A stretch of DNA of 64,000 bases from Paramacrobiotus metropolitanus (GCF_019649055.1 NW_026570371.1:62001-126000); one strand, 5' to 3'. Shown: positions 1-10,051, numbered from the stretch's first letter. Program-made: numbers and translations. Notes: generated from the sequence alone by a model not told the origin.

Positions 1-1940
1 CAGCGCGGCTACCTGGGCGTGACTGTTCATTTTATCGACTCGTCGTGGAACTTGCGGAATCATTTACTTGCGTGCACGCGCTTTGAAGGAAAACACGGAG
101 CGGAGGAAATTTTCAAACTGGTGATTGAAATACTGGAGAAATTTAATATTCGAAAAAAAGTGATTTACGTGGGCACTGATAATGGTGGCAACGTTGTAAA
201 AGCTTTTGAAGACTGGATGCCTGGTTTTATGGAAGGGTTCTGTGATGGGAATAATACGGACGATGGTCCCATTGAAGCAGTAGGCAATGAGGAGCACGAT
301 ATCGACTACCTTAGTCCCGAGGATTTGGATTCGGATTCCACTTTAGCTAAGGATGTATGCGGTCTGCTAGAGCAAGAGTGTGTTATCAACGGTAGATCGA
401 TTCAGGTACAGAAACCAGTGTAAATTAGAGGAAACGGAATCGTAATTAAATAGAAGCGTACGAGTGTTTAGTTAATGCTAAAACGGAACGTATCTGCTGA
501 AACTGAAACGCTGATGTACAGCGAAATTTTGCTGTGTAAAAACTACTAAATAAATAGCAGTTTTAATACGTTACCGAGAAGGGGAACTTGATACTTAATA
601 GTTAATACTAAGATGTAGTAGTTAAGTAGTAGTTAATAGTTAATACTTATTACTTTGTAGTTTGTCGCTGTACTGTGTATTGCGTAACAGGGATATTTTA
701 ATTATTTGCAGTTGCGATGTGTCGCCCATACCATGCAGCTGTGTTTGAAAAACCCAGTAAAAAATTGTGGAAAGTTGAACGCCGTAATTGAGAAACTCGC
801 AAAGATCGTTACTTCCGCGAAGAAGTCTCCGCAGCAAACGGAGCAGATTGTGAAAGTCTTTGGACGTGAATTTACCAGCCGCTGCGTTACCCGGTGGAAC
901 ACTAACTACAAGATGGTTCAGGTTGCAGTGAAGTACAACTGGGAAAAAGATGGACTGATATTTAAAGAAAAGCACCGACTCACTACTGAAGATGTGCGAA
1001 TTCTGCAAGATTTTATCAACGTGACGAGCACATTTGAGCAGTTGTTTCTTAAACTGCAGAGCGCGAGTTATCCCACCGTATGTCAAGTTATTCCGGCCGT
1101 TTACCTTCTGCGCAGAAATCTTCAGGTAATTCACAATGGTTAAATAATACATGACGTAAATCATAAATACTGTTCGTAGTTCGTACACTGTGTAACTTCA
1201 TGTATTAGTACTACTATTATAAATACAGTGTATTTTTATTTCATGGAATACGCTCTAACTATTTTAATTTTTATCTAATTTACTTTCAGACATATGCTGA
1301 TAATCCGGCTAGCCTGCTGAAGTCGTATGCTCGCGATCTACTCACCGAAGTTAATACTCGATTCTGTAATACTGAAAGTGACAGTGTTTATATTGCGGCA
1401 TTATTCCTGGATCCGAATTATAAAGCTGAACTGTGCGATTGTGGGTTTGGGACGTTAACGGCGACCGAGATGAAAGCGGTAGTGATTGGCATGATGGAGC
1501 GAGTGAACTTGAATATTTCGCCTGTGGAAGAGCCTGTGTCACTGCCGTCAACATCGTCAAACCTGTTCTCCGTTTTGAAAAAGCCGAAATTATCTGCAAC
1601 TTTACAAACTTCTGCCGGTCAAGTCCTCAGCGTGATTGCAGAGTATGAGATGTATATGTGCGAAGTCGATCAGTCTTTCGGCGTCGAAGTGAATCCTCTT
1701 GTCTACTGGAAATCTAAAGCTGATAAATACAAACGTTTATCCCGGATTGCTCAACAAATACTGTGCGCTCCCGCAACGACAGCAGGAGTGGAGCGGATTT
1801 TTAGTGTCGCCGGATACTTGCTTTCTGAACGTAGACTTCGTACTACGGATTACAATTTCGAAACATTATTGTTTTGCAGTCTGAATCGTGATCTAAAGCA
1901 GCGTGGTGATAAGCGAACCAGTGATGAGATTTCTCGGTAG
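1..1940 (+). CDS. hAT-family transposase, 5'-partial, three exons
   Basis: Exons 1-405, 712-1125 and 1290-1940 join in phase 0 (donors CAG|GTACAG and CAG|GTAATT; acceptors TTTGCAG and CTTTCAG) into about 489 codons ending in TAG. The frame is open from the first base, so the N-terminus and any BED zinc finger lie outside the window. Exon 1 has the hAT core block around GVTVHFID and TDNGGNVVKA. Exon 2 carries the CVAHTMQL and TRWNTNY blocks. Exon 3 ends in the C-terminal dimerisation region with PLVYWKSKAD, APATTAGVERIFSVAG and SERR, including the family's conserved Glu in VERIFS. hAT proteins cut and paste DNA in the nucleus. The introns and clean frame suggest an active or recently active element, or a domesticated copy. 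I did not identify terminal inverted repeats. Family call is secure; activity is not. Confidence 0.85.
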
Positions 1941-2207
1941 CCGGTAATAAAATGTCTGCAGATACAGCGTAGATGTAAGATACACTTCTTTGTTAGGTCA
2001 AATGCACAATAGGTCATCCGCATTTAAGTAAAATTCTGCATTTAGCACTCAAATCGAGCACTTTTAAAAGTTTTTAAAAAAATGAAAAGTGGGTGTGAAA
2101 ATGGGGTACGTTAGGTGAGCCGGGATGAGATTTTGCGCGGCTGGAGGTGGGCTGAGGTGGGAAAATAAAAGGCAGAAGGAGGTGAGGTGAAGGTGAGAAA
2201 TTGAGAA
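1941..2207 (+). other. 3' end of hAT gene and G/A-rich junction with the retroelement
   Basis: An AATAAA signal at 1946-1951 lies six bases after the transposase stop. From about 2085 the plus strand becomes strongly purine-rich with short GAGGTG-type repeats up to the gag ATG at 2208. No LTR-like sequence, no tRNA-complementary primer-binding site and no target-site duplication were seen. Confidence 0.5.
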
Positions 2208-3302
2208 ATGGGCCAAGTCTGGTACTATCAACATTTGACCGAAACCCCTGAGCAGTATTACGATGCTATGCTGACTCTCCAGACGCGTGCAGGCCTGGAT
2301 GACACGATGACTCTTCACTTCTTGCGAGAGAATGTGAAAGAGCCGGAACTGCGCCGCGCTCTGGATATCCGGATACCAAAGTCACCGGCAGAATTCCGGG
2401 ACTACGTCCGGCAGTACACAATGGGAAAGCCGGAGTACGAAGGGAAGGCAGGCCGTGGATACCCAACAAGCCGAACGGCCATACAAACGCCACTAGCCCA
2501 AGTCGTACCACAACAACCGGCACTTTATCCCCCGCAGGCTACGCAAGCCCAAATTGAGGCAACATACGCCGCCATCGCGGCCTTGAACTTAGCCTCCCCA
2601 CAACGTGGGCCTACACCGCCCAACGGCGGTACTGGCGGCTATGGCCAGGCCCGAAACCAGGGCAACTATGGCTACAGCCAGGGCAACAGCGGCGGAGGAC
2701 CAAAGGGCAAGTTCTCCAAGGGCCAAAACGCCAGCTTTAACGGAAACCAAAGCGGCAACAGCCCTGGAGGACAAAACCGAAGCCCAGGAGGCCAGAGTGG
2801 CCAACGCCAGACTCTGAGCCCCGAAGAGGCCCGCAGACAAGAGGACATGTACATCGACCGAGTCGAGCGCATGTTCGAACGATGGGCCAAAGACGGAATC
2901 ATTACCTGCAGCCACTGCCTGTGGGGAAACCACACAACCGACGGATGTGGCTATGCAAACAGGCCTTACTCCGAAAATCCAAACCGAAAGTGGTACTTGG
3001 ATTGGAGGAGCCGTTACACAAAGGGCTACCCTACCGGGTCAGCAAACCCTAACCGCTTCGGCTTGGTGCCACCCAAACAACCCAGACCACAACGTGGTAT
3101 TGGGGGGAATGGCAGCCGAAGACAGTCCACCGGCTCAGGAAACGGGTCTGGTGGCGGCAACCGGCAGAATGGTCCAAAGCAGGGATACCAAACGCCGGCT
3201 AATGAAATGCCAGCGCTACCACCCATACCGGACCAGCTGGTGAAGCCAAATGGTAGCGGAGGCAGCCCTAACCGGGCTAGCCCAACCGCGGGAAACGCTT
3301 AA
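2208..3302 (+). CDS. gag: Gag, N-terminally truncated (capsid C-terminal part plus zinc knuckle)
   Basis: 364 codons from ATG 2208; a TGA at 2202-2204 closes the frame just upstream. Residues about 10-80 resemble the C-terminal part of Ty3/gypsy capsid (YYDAMLTLQTRAGLDD, FLRENVKEPELRRAL). A Gly/Gln/Asn-rich linker follows. Then comes one CCHC zinc knuckle at 2907-2948 with spacing C-x2-C-x4-H-x4-C, which in this family binds the RNA genome. The tail is basic and Gly-rich. The N-terminal half of a normal Gag is missing, consistent with 5' truncation. The last sense codons contain a slippery heptamer that feeds ribosomes into the protease frame. The call as Gag rests on the knuckle, the capsid-like block and its position before protease. 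Confidence 0.75.
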   Translation: MGQVWYYQHLTETPEQYYDAMLTLQTRAGLDDTMTLHFLRENVKEPELRRALDIRIPKSPAEFRDYVRQYTMGKPEYEGKAGRGYPTSRTAIQTPLAQVVPQQPALYPPQATQAQIEATYAAIAALNLASPQRGPTPPNGGTGGYGQARNQGNYGYSQGNSGGGPKGKFSKGQNASFNGNQSGNSPGGQNRSPGGQSGQRQTLSPEEARRQEDMYIDRVERMFERWAKDGIITCSHCLWGNHTTDGCGYANRPYSENPNRKWYLDWRSRYTKGYPTGSANPNRFGLVPPKQPRPQRGIGGNGSRRQSTGSGNGSGGGNRQNGPKQGYQTPANEMPALPPIPDQLVKPNGSGGSPNRASPTAGNA

Positions 3303-3336
3303 GGTCGGGGAGTATAGGCAACTCACCTGACCTAAG
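3290..3336 (+). promoter_or_regulatory. -1 programmed ribosomal frameshift signal between gag and pro
   Basis: The heptamer GGGAAAC at 3290-3296 sits in the zero frame as G GGA AAC, the X XXY YYZ form, two codons before the gag stop TAA (3300-3302). Slipping back one base enters the frame that stays open into the protease ORF. Downstream, 3298-3313 pairs with 3321-3336: 15 pairs including one G-U, bulged A at 3302 and 3325, and a 7-nt loop (3314-3320). The 11-bp upper stem from 3303 leaves a 6-nt spacer after the heptamer, the usual spacing. The same heptamer is used at a known betaretroviral gag/pro junction. Geometry is seen directly; function is inferred. Confidence 0.85.
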
Positions 3337-4765
3337 ACCGGAACCTAAACCGCCGGACATAACCCCTGTACAGTCACTAACCTATATGGATCCCAAATCG
3401 ATGGCTCAACAGCCTACCGGCGGATCCAGGCTTTGCGGCAAACCAGCGCCTAAGCCACCTGGCTCTAAAAATGATGCCAGGCCGACAGTCGTCCAGCTGG
3501 CGACCAAGTCGTTTTTCGGAGCCTTAACTAACCCCAAGGCCAACCGATCACCAAATTTCGGAGCCGCAGCTATTGCTAAGGCCAACCGAATACGTGGCAA
3601 AGCGAGACGTCGCACCACGAACATGACGTATCCACAATCGGCGGCAGACACATCCTCCGACAGCGCACCGGAAGGATGGTCCGTACAAGATACGGACAGC
3701 GAGGTCGGATCCCTAAAAAATTGGACAGCCGAACCTCTTGAGGCGTCAAGTCCCCGCACCTGCTGGCCCCAGACCGGTGGACGACCCCTCGGCACCACAC
3801 CAACGGTGCGAACCATCAACAGCTCACGGACCTTCCTGAACACCAAAAATATGTTTTCGACCCTACGGGGTGCGGAAACATCACCACAGGAAGAGTCTGT
3901 CCAACAGGAGCTAGCAGCACCCAAGTACGCTCCTGATGGTCCAGGACCAGTGTCGCTAATCCCCATTGTACCGGTGATGCGGGAAGTGACAGTTGGCCTG
4001 GACGAGAATCGCAAATCGAAAACCGTCAGAGCATGGACGCACAAAGTCCAAATTGGACCAGTCCACACGCTCGCTATGCTGGACACCGGAGCGGAGACAT
4101 CCCTCATCAGCCAGCAATTCTGCACCGCCAATGGCATCAAAACAGAGCCATTAGGACGGAACACCAAAATCCTTGGTGTCGGCGGACAAACCGCCTTCGT
4201 CGTCTCTCACTGCTGCACCGTACCGGTGACACTGCAGGGATACAAGAGCCACCACACGTTCTTCGTCCAACCGACGTTAACGGACGTGCACGTATTACTT
4301 GGCTGTGACTATCTTCACTCCAAGTTTACGTTCATCCTCAAGCCAAACGAAGAAATCGTTTGGGACGCGGTAAAGTCAATCCCGATACCAGAGGCACCGG
4401 GACCCGATGATGAAGTGAGAGTTAATCGGCTTGATCACCCGACGAGTTCTCCTTCTACCTGTTGGGAATGCCTGGACACTATTGAAAGCCTCATATGGGA
4501 GCTGCGCGTCCATAACGCAATTGAGCGTTACATGACTCAATTCCGTGCAGGCATACTCAAGCCAAATCACGGGATAGTAAAGACTATCCCGATACCAGAG
4601 GCACCGGGCCAACGGCCGGTGCCTGACAGAGAGATTAAGGAGAAACTGGTCCAGCGATACAAAACTTGGTTTACGGGGGTCAGAAACTTCCTCGAATACC
4701 GCGCTGGCCGGATCCTTGCCCTAGAAGAGGGCTGGCTTGAAGAAAAAGGCGTACCACTAACGTGA
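3296..4765 (+). CDS. pro: Retropepsin-type aspartic protease region (pro), reached by -1 frameshift
   Basis: The frame is open from the slippery site (3296) to TGA 4763-4765; the first ATG is at 3386. The catalytic motif LDTGAETS has its Asp codon at 4082-4084, and a downstream VLLGCDYL block at about 4288-4311 matches the ILG(x)D-type motif of retropepsins. It would mature Gag and Pol polyproteins. Before the protease lies about 230 codons of Ser/Pro-rich linker; after it about 150 codons leading to pol. A 32-bp direct repeat (4370-4401 and 4577-4608, 207 bp apart, so frame-neutral) duplicates the peptide IPIPEAPG and marks an internal duplication or insertion. Protease identity is strong. 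Confidence 0.85.
   Translation, partial: RLRSGSIGNSPDLRPEPKPPDITPVQSLTYMDPKSMAQQPTGGSRLCGKPAPKPPGSKNDARPTVVQLATKSFFGALTNPKANRSPNFGAAAIAKANRIRGKARRRTTNMTYPQSAADTSSDSAPEGWSVQDTDSEVGSLKNWTAEPLEASSPRTCWPQTGGRPLGTTPTVRTINSSRTFLNTKNMFSTLRGAETSPQEESVQQELAAPKYAPDGPGPVSLIPIVPVMREVTVGLDENRKSKTVRAWTHKVQIGPVHTLAMLDTGAETSLISQQFCTANGIKTEPLGRNTKILGVGGQTAFVVSHCCTVPVTLQGYKSHHTFFVQPTLTDVHVLLGCDYLHSKFTFILKPNEEIVWDAVKSIPIPEAPGPDDEVRVNRLDHPTSSPSTCWECLDTIESLIWELRVHNAIERYMTQFRAGILKPNHGIVKTIPIPEAPGQRPVPDREIKEKLVQRYKTWFTGVRNFLEYRAGRILALEEGWLEEKGVPLT
4763..4765 (+). other. In-frame UGA separating pro and pol
   Basis: The pro and pol ORFs share one reading frame and are split only by TGA followed by CCG. The pol ORF has no ATG until about 4883, so it has no obvious start of its own beside the stop. 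UGA followed by C is the leakiest stop context in eukaryotes. It could be a readthrough stop or a simple inactivating mutation in this copy. Confidence 0.6.
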
Positions 4766-7700
4766 CCGCAGATTGCCGAACAATACGGACCATTCGCCCA
4801 AGAACTGGACGACTTGGTCCAAGAAGGAGCTTTATGGGAGGACGAACGTCTAGCCCTAGTGTGGGAGTACAGAGAGTACCACATGGAAGCTCCGAAAGCA
4901 CTCCAAAAGATGTGCACGGATCTCTTCGATGACATAATAACACTCCGAAGACAAGTGGCCCAACACCCTGGCTTAACCGTCAGCATATGGCCGAAATATG
5001 ATCTGAGCCTGACCAACGTCAGGACCATACCAGAACCATTGCCAGAAGCAGCACCGCATATAGCGAAAAAAGTGCGCTTCAATGATGGTCCACACCCAGA
5101 ACAGGGAGGCCATCGAAGGGACACCAGCCAGAACGAGCAGGACCCTTCATCGGAGGAAGTCCCACTGACTTGTCCTCTATGTGGAGACGGCGTTGAAGCA
5201 GTAATACGGGCCATACAGACCCGTTCGGCTCAACGTTGGGCAAGAGGCCGACCAGCCTCGCCACTCCCTAACGGGAGCCGTCCAACCACTTCGGCGGAAC
5301 CGGACGAACCTGAGAAACAGGAAATCGCAACCGGGACGCCAGAGATCCAAAAAGAGGATCTTATGACCACACCGGCACCAACGGTGACCGGCAGGCCGCC
5401 AACCTCTAACGAGGACAATGGCGAGCCAAAACATGAGCAGGACGATAAACCCGAGTCTACCGATTCGGACGTCCAAAGCTCAAGTGACTCACCGGACACG
5501 GACTCCGATAACCAATCATCGGAGGAGTCAAGTGATGACGAAGAGGACACAGAAATTCTCCAACTCCGGGCCGAGGCACCGACAATCCGCAAACTGCGGA
5601 CCGAACGTCCAACGGACTGCCTTAAGGAGGAGAGAGAAGTTGTCTTCGTTCATCAGCGGTACACTTTACCAGCATACTCAACTTGCTGGATTAAGGTCCG
5701 GTCCTATCGGACTATGGACCCGGGACGGCCAATCCACTTTAAATCGCTGAGACGACCACACCGCTTGGTCTTACCGATCGAAGCGGAGGTCCAAACTCGA
5801 AATAGCGAACATGCGTGGATTCAGGTCCAAAATAAGTCCCGACGCGACCAAATCCTCCGCAAGGGTGCAAAGATTGGCCATATGTACTATAGCGACATTT
5901 ATGAGCCAGATATCAAGGAGGATGGTGTAGATTGGTCCATTCCCAATGCCGATGCCTTACCATGGCCAAAGGTGGCAGGGAACAATCCAAACCGGTACCC
6001 CACCATTAATGACCATGCTATGGTCCGGGCAACAGTAAAAGTGGAACTCCCACCGGAGTCCATTACCCCGGTCCAAGTTAGCATTGACTTTCCTGTCGAC
6101 CCAAGACAGAAACTCATGTACCTCGGAAGCCAAGACACCAAACGGAGTCTGGCCATGCTCGACGGACCAGTCCAGCATGATGGCAACAGTTTCACCATAC
6201 TGGTGTCAAACTACTCCAAAGAGTCCCATATACTCCGGAAAGGAGTCAACATGGGCCAAGTGGAGCCATACGAGGAAATCTCGGACGAAGATTATGCCAA
6301 GGTCAACTCCCTCCAAACTGGAGAGGAAGATCCAGAAGTGGAGCGCGAAATCCGCGCCCACATCGCCAACGCACATTTTGGCGATTACCTGACCGAGGAG
6401 CAGACCGCTCTACTCCGTCAGGACTTATGGGAACTCAGGGCCATATTCCCGACGTCCAAAAAGCCTTACGGCGACGTCAAAGGAGTGACCCACGTCATAG
6501 AAGTTGGCGACGCTGCACCAATCAAAATGAACCCAACCCGAACGAGTTGGAAGGGACGAGAGTTCATAAATAAGCACGTCCAAGAAATGTTGGACCAAGG
6601 CGTGATTGAACCGTCCATGGCAGCGTGGAGTTTCCCAGTGGTCCTCGCTTCAAAGAAAAACGGCGACGGGACCATGGGCACCAGGTTCTGCATAAACTAC
6701 ATAAAGCTGAACACGGTGACCAAAAAGAACAATTACCCATTGCCCAATCCAGACGAACTCCTGGATCAATGCGCAGGAAACGCCTACTACGGCAAGGTAG
6801 GCTGTCAGTCCGGATTCTGGCAAATCCCCATGGACCCAGCGTCCATGGACTACACTACCTTCGTGACTCCAGAAGGGATGTTCCGGTTCAAACGAATGCC
6901 GTTTGGCGTCTGCAATGGGCCAGCCACATTCCAAATGACTATGGACAAGATTATGGCGCCAGCCAGAAAGCAAGGTGGCGTCTTCGCATACATCGACGAC
7001 GTGATATTCTTCGGCAAAACTTTTGAGGAATTTAGGAAAGCGTTCAGAAACACGCTCCTCTGCCTCAGAGATGCCGGGTTCACGATAAAACCGTCGAAAT
7101 GCGAATTTGGAATGGAAAAACTCCAATTCCTTGGACACATCCTCAGCAAGGACGGTGTCCATACTGATCCCGAGAAGGTAGCGGCCATCGCCGAGAAACT
7201 ACCGCCCAAGACCGAGCGTCAACTTCGCTCGTTTCTTGGACTCGCTAACTATTACCGGAAGTTCATTCAGGGCTACGCCCAGAAGACTTCCAAGATGTAT
7301 GAACTCCTGCGGAAGGAAAGTTCGGTCAAGAACGACTGGACTGACGCCCACACCGCCGAGTTCAATGAAATCAAAAAGGCCCTAACGGAAGCCCCAATAT
7401 TGGCCAAATTCGATGCGACCAAGCAGACCACCATCGAATGTGATGCAAGTGGTGCCGGCATCGGAGCCATACTCAGCCAGGACTCGAGGCCAATTGCCTA
7501 CGCAAGTCGTGTCCTACATGGTGCTGAGAAAAACTACGGCGTGACCGAATGGGAATGCTTAGCCGTAGTATGGGCCGTCCAAAAATTCAAGCACTACATT
7601 GACCACGGACCATTCACCGTACGGACGGACCACAGAGCCCTAACCAACCTGCTTAGATGCGAGTCTAACCGACCCGGCATCAACCCTCGTCTTACTCGAT

Positions 7701-10051
7701 GGGCCCTTGCCTTACAGGGACGGGACATCACCATCGAGTACAAGCCAGGCACATTCTGTGACAATGCTGACGCTTTGTCCAGATGGCCACTCGAACGGGA
7801 CGATGACAAAGGCCCACACGAAGAGTTGGACCAAGTCCCTAACTTCGAGGATTATAAAGACGAGATCCCAGCACGCATCATAAAGGTGCGCAGGCTGCAA
7901 GTAACTGACGAGGACCCCGCAGATGAATGGGACAAGCCTCTCCTTCCTGATTGTAACGCAATCGGTGATTGGAATGAATTCAGCACGGCGGACATAAGGG
8001 TGATCAATGTACCGGCGCCCACACCGAGAGAGCCAGAGCCCGAAGTCCCACCGTGTCCAGAAAAAGTTACGGACCGCACCGCGCAAGAACTGCGACGGAT
8101 GCAACACCGCGATCCAACTCTGGCCAAGAAAATCCATGAGTTGGAACATCAAAGTGAAATGGACAAGAGGTCCAAATTGCCCGAACATTACCAGATGGAC
8201 AAAGGTGTGCTCTACCGACTCGCCGACATCAATGCGAAACTCGAAAGGAGATTCGTTGTCCCTCTGTTTATGCGGAAAAATATTATCCAGTCCCTCCATG
8301 ATGAAAAAACAGGGAACCACTTTGGATACCGCAAGACCATCGAAGCAGCCAAGCTCAGGTACTACTGGGACCGCATGAGCTGCGATATTCACGACTACAT
8401 CGATCGATGTCAGACGTGTATTTTCGGCAAAGTACCGCGGCGAGCTACCTACGGTAAGCTGCAGCCGACCGAAGCTGTCGCACCTTGGTACCGCGTCTTC
8501 GCCGACTTCAAAGGACCTCTACCGGTGACCCAGACAAAGAAATACCGGTACATCGCTGTGGTGGTCGACCAAATGACGAAGTTCACCATAGCCCGGCCGA
8601 CCAAAACAAACTCGGCCAAAGAATTTGAGAAGTTCTTTGTCGAAGAAGTCGTACTAAAGTACGGCATGCCACATACAATGCACTCCGACCGGGGCACGCA
8701 TTTTACGGCAAAATCTTTCTCCAAAGTGGCGAAAATCTTCGGCATCGAGCAGACCTTCGGATCCGCTTACCATCCAGAGGGCCAAGGCCAAGTCGAACGC
8801 CAGATGCAAACGATCTGGGACGGAATTCGAAACTTTGGCGGCGCCGGCGACAAACATCGTTGGCACAGGGCCCTACCCTACGTGATCTCCGGCATGAACC
8901 GTGCCGTTTACGCAACCACTGGATTCTTGCCATATCACATGCTATATGGACGAGAAATGACCATACCGCAAGACGTCCTCGCTGGGACCAACGTCCCAGA
9001 AACATTTACGACTAACGAACGTTATGTCAAGAGGATGCAACAGCGCCTGAACCGGGCGCATGAAATTGCGAAAACGCGGATCGAAGAAGGATTCCTCAGG
9101 GACGCGGCCATCTACAACAAAAAGAAGTCGCAGGCCGAGTTCAAAAAGCGGGACTTGGTCACCCTGAAGAACATGGTAGACGACCCGACCAATCCAAACA
9201 AGTTCGAAGGCGTCTACATCGTTATCGGCATACCTAAGCCGAACACTTACTGGATCCGAGAGCGAGACACCGGTGTGGAACACACTGTATGTGTCGACCG
9301 CTTGAAGCCATACCTTAACCCGGAAGGCCCGAGTCGCAGAATAACTCGCTCAACCAAAAAGAAGGGCGGCGACGCGGAACCTCAACCCACAGAGTCGGAA
9401 AGGTGCAACAACATGGCAGAGCCGGGACAAAACGCAGAGCTCCCACACGCCCAGAATAAATTGGAGGAGCTGCTGAAGAAGCAGAAGCCCGGAAAGGGCC
9501 CGTCCAAGAAACTTGTGGCGGAGCAGCAAAAGACTCTGCAAATCCCAGGCTATGGCCCACCTGATCCAAAGACATCAGACCCAGAGCCACCAATAAAGCG
9601 TGGCCCAGGCCGACCTCGAAAGGCCAAACCGGATTTCGAGACACCGGCGCTTCAAAAGCTTCAAAACCAGCCATTAACCGCCATTGACCCCCATTTGGCC
9701 CCAGCGGAACCCGAAAAAGGGACATCCGGCACGGACAAGCCAGCGGTGACCGAAGAGCCAAAAGTGGCCCCGGCGCCCAAAGAGAAGCCCAAAAGACCAA
9801 AAACGCCTAAAAAGCCGAAAGCAACCCTTACGGCCCAGCAAGTCCTAGAAGAGGACATAGTTGCTGAAGATGAGGCGGATAAAGACTTGCTCACCCGTAT
9901 AACCACAGGACGGGAAAAATCTGAGAAAGTCACAAAGGGCAAAAAGCAGAAGTCCAATACGGTCCTACCGGACGTATCGGACAAGTCCAGTACCGTCCCA
10001 CCGGACGTACTGGACAAGGCGGTTGATAAGGCTGGACAGAATGTCGTTTAA
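4766..10051 (+). CDS. pol: Pol: reverse transcriptase, RNase H, integrase, long basic C-terminal tail
   Basis: About 1760 codons, continuous in frame with pro apart from the UGA. A long acidic N-terminal region precedes the RT domain (about 6450-7150; active-site YIDD at 6989-7000). RNase H follows (Asp of CDAS at 7442-7444, then the TDHRAL block near 7630). The integrase has an HH-CC zinc finger ending CQTC near 8410-8422 and a catalytic triad at codons 8504, 8687 and 8795; the last two are separated by exactly 35 residues, the D,D35E spacing. The tail after the chromodomain-like position is Lys/Pro-rich and includes an AT-hook-like core (RGPGRPRK, about 9600-9623). RT, RH and IN in this order define the Ty3/gypsy group. 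All core motifs are intact, so enzymatic competence is plausible if the protein is made. Confidence 0.92.
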   Translation, partial: PQIAEQYGPFAQELDDLVQEGALWEDERLALVWEYREYHMEAPKALQKMCTDLFDDIITLRRQVAQHPGLTVSIWPKYDLSLTNVRTIPEPLPEAAPHIAKKVRFNDGPHPEQGGHRRDTSQNEQDPSSEEVPLTCPLCGDGVEAVIRAIQTRSAQRWARGRPASPLPNGSRPTTSAEPDEPEKQEIATGTPEIQKEDLMTTPAPTVTGRPPTSNEDNGEPKHEQDDKPESTDSDVQSSSDSPDTDSDNQSSEESSDDEEDTEILQLRAEAPTIRKLRTERPTDCLKEEREVVFVHQRYTLPAYSTCWIKVRSYRTMDPGRPIHFKSLRRPHRLVLPIEAEVQTRNSEHAWIQVQNKSRRDQILRKGAKIGHMYYSDIYEPDIKEDGVDWSIPNADALPWPKVAGNNPNRYPTINDHAMVRATVKVELPPESITPVQVSIDFPVDPRQKLMYLGSQDTKRSLAMLDGPVQHDGNSFTILVSNYSKESHILRKGVNMGQVEPYEEISDEDYAKVNSLQTGEEDPEVEREIRAHIANAHFGDYLTEEQTALLRQDLWELRAIFPTSKKPYGDVKGVTHVIEVGDAAPIKMNPTRTSWKGREFINKHVQEMLDQGVIEPSMAAWSFPVVLASKKNGDGTMGTRFCINYIKLNTVTKKNNYPLPNPDELLDQCAGNAYYGKVGCQSGFWQIPMDPASMDYTTFVTPEGMFRFKRMPFGVCNGPATFQMTMDKIMAPARKQGGVFAYIDDVIFFGKTFEEFRKAFRNTLLCLRDAGFTIKPSKCEFGMEKLQFLGHILSKDGVHTDPEKVAAIAEKLPPKTERQLRSFLGLANYYRKFIQGYAQKTSKMYELLRKESSVKNDWTDAHTAEFNEIKKALTEAPILAKFDATKQTTIECDASGAGIGAILSQDSRPIAYASRVLHGAEKNYGVTEWECLAVVWAVQKFKHYIDHGPFTVRTDHRALTNLLRCESNRPGINPRLTRWALALQGRDITIEYKPGTFCDNADALSRWPLERDDDKGPHEELDQVPNFEDYKDEIPARIIKVRRLQVTDEDPADEWDKPLLPDCNAIGDWNEFSTADIRVINVPAPTPREPEPEVPPCPEKVTDRTAQELRRMQHRDPTLAKKIHELEHQSEMDKRSKLPEHYQMDKGVLYRLADINAKLERRFVVPLFMRKNIIQSLHDEKTGNHFGYRKTIEAAKLRYYWDRMSCDIHDYIDRCQTCIFGKVPRRATYGKLQPTEAVAPWYRVFADFKGPLPVTQTKKYRYIAVVVDQMTKFTIARPTKTNSAKEFEKFFVEEVVLKYGMPHTMHSDRGTHFTAKSFSKVAKIFGIEQTFGSAYHPEGQGQVERQMQTIWDGIRNFGGAGDKHRWHRALPYVISGMNRAVYATTGFLPYHMLYGREMTIPQDVLAGTNVPETFTTNERYVKRMQQRLNRAHEIAKTRIEEGFLRDAAIYNKKKSQAEFKKRDLVTLKNMVDDPTNPNKFEGVYIVIGIPKPNTYWIRERDTGVEHTVCVDRLKPYLNPEGPSRRITRSTKKKGGDAEPQPTESERCNNMAEPGQNAELPHAQNKLEELLKKQKPGKGPSKKLVAEQQKTLQIPGYGPPDPKTSDPEPPIKRGPGRPRKAKPDFETPALQKLQNQPLTAIDPHLAPAEPEKGTSGTDKPAVTEEPKVAPAPKEKPKRPKTPKKPKATLTAQQVLEEDIVAEDEADKDLLTRITTGREKSEKVTKGKKQKSNTVLPDVSDKSSTVPPDVLDKAVDKAGQNVV

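Noticed and set aside
640-1188. 182-codon minus-strand frame opposite the hAT exon 2
   Set aside because: Mirror of the coding strand; the hAT motifs are on the plus strand with good splice sites.
3406-4167. 253-codon minus-strand frame opposite protease
   Set aside because: Shadow of the GC-rich pro ORF; no features.
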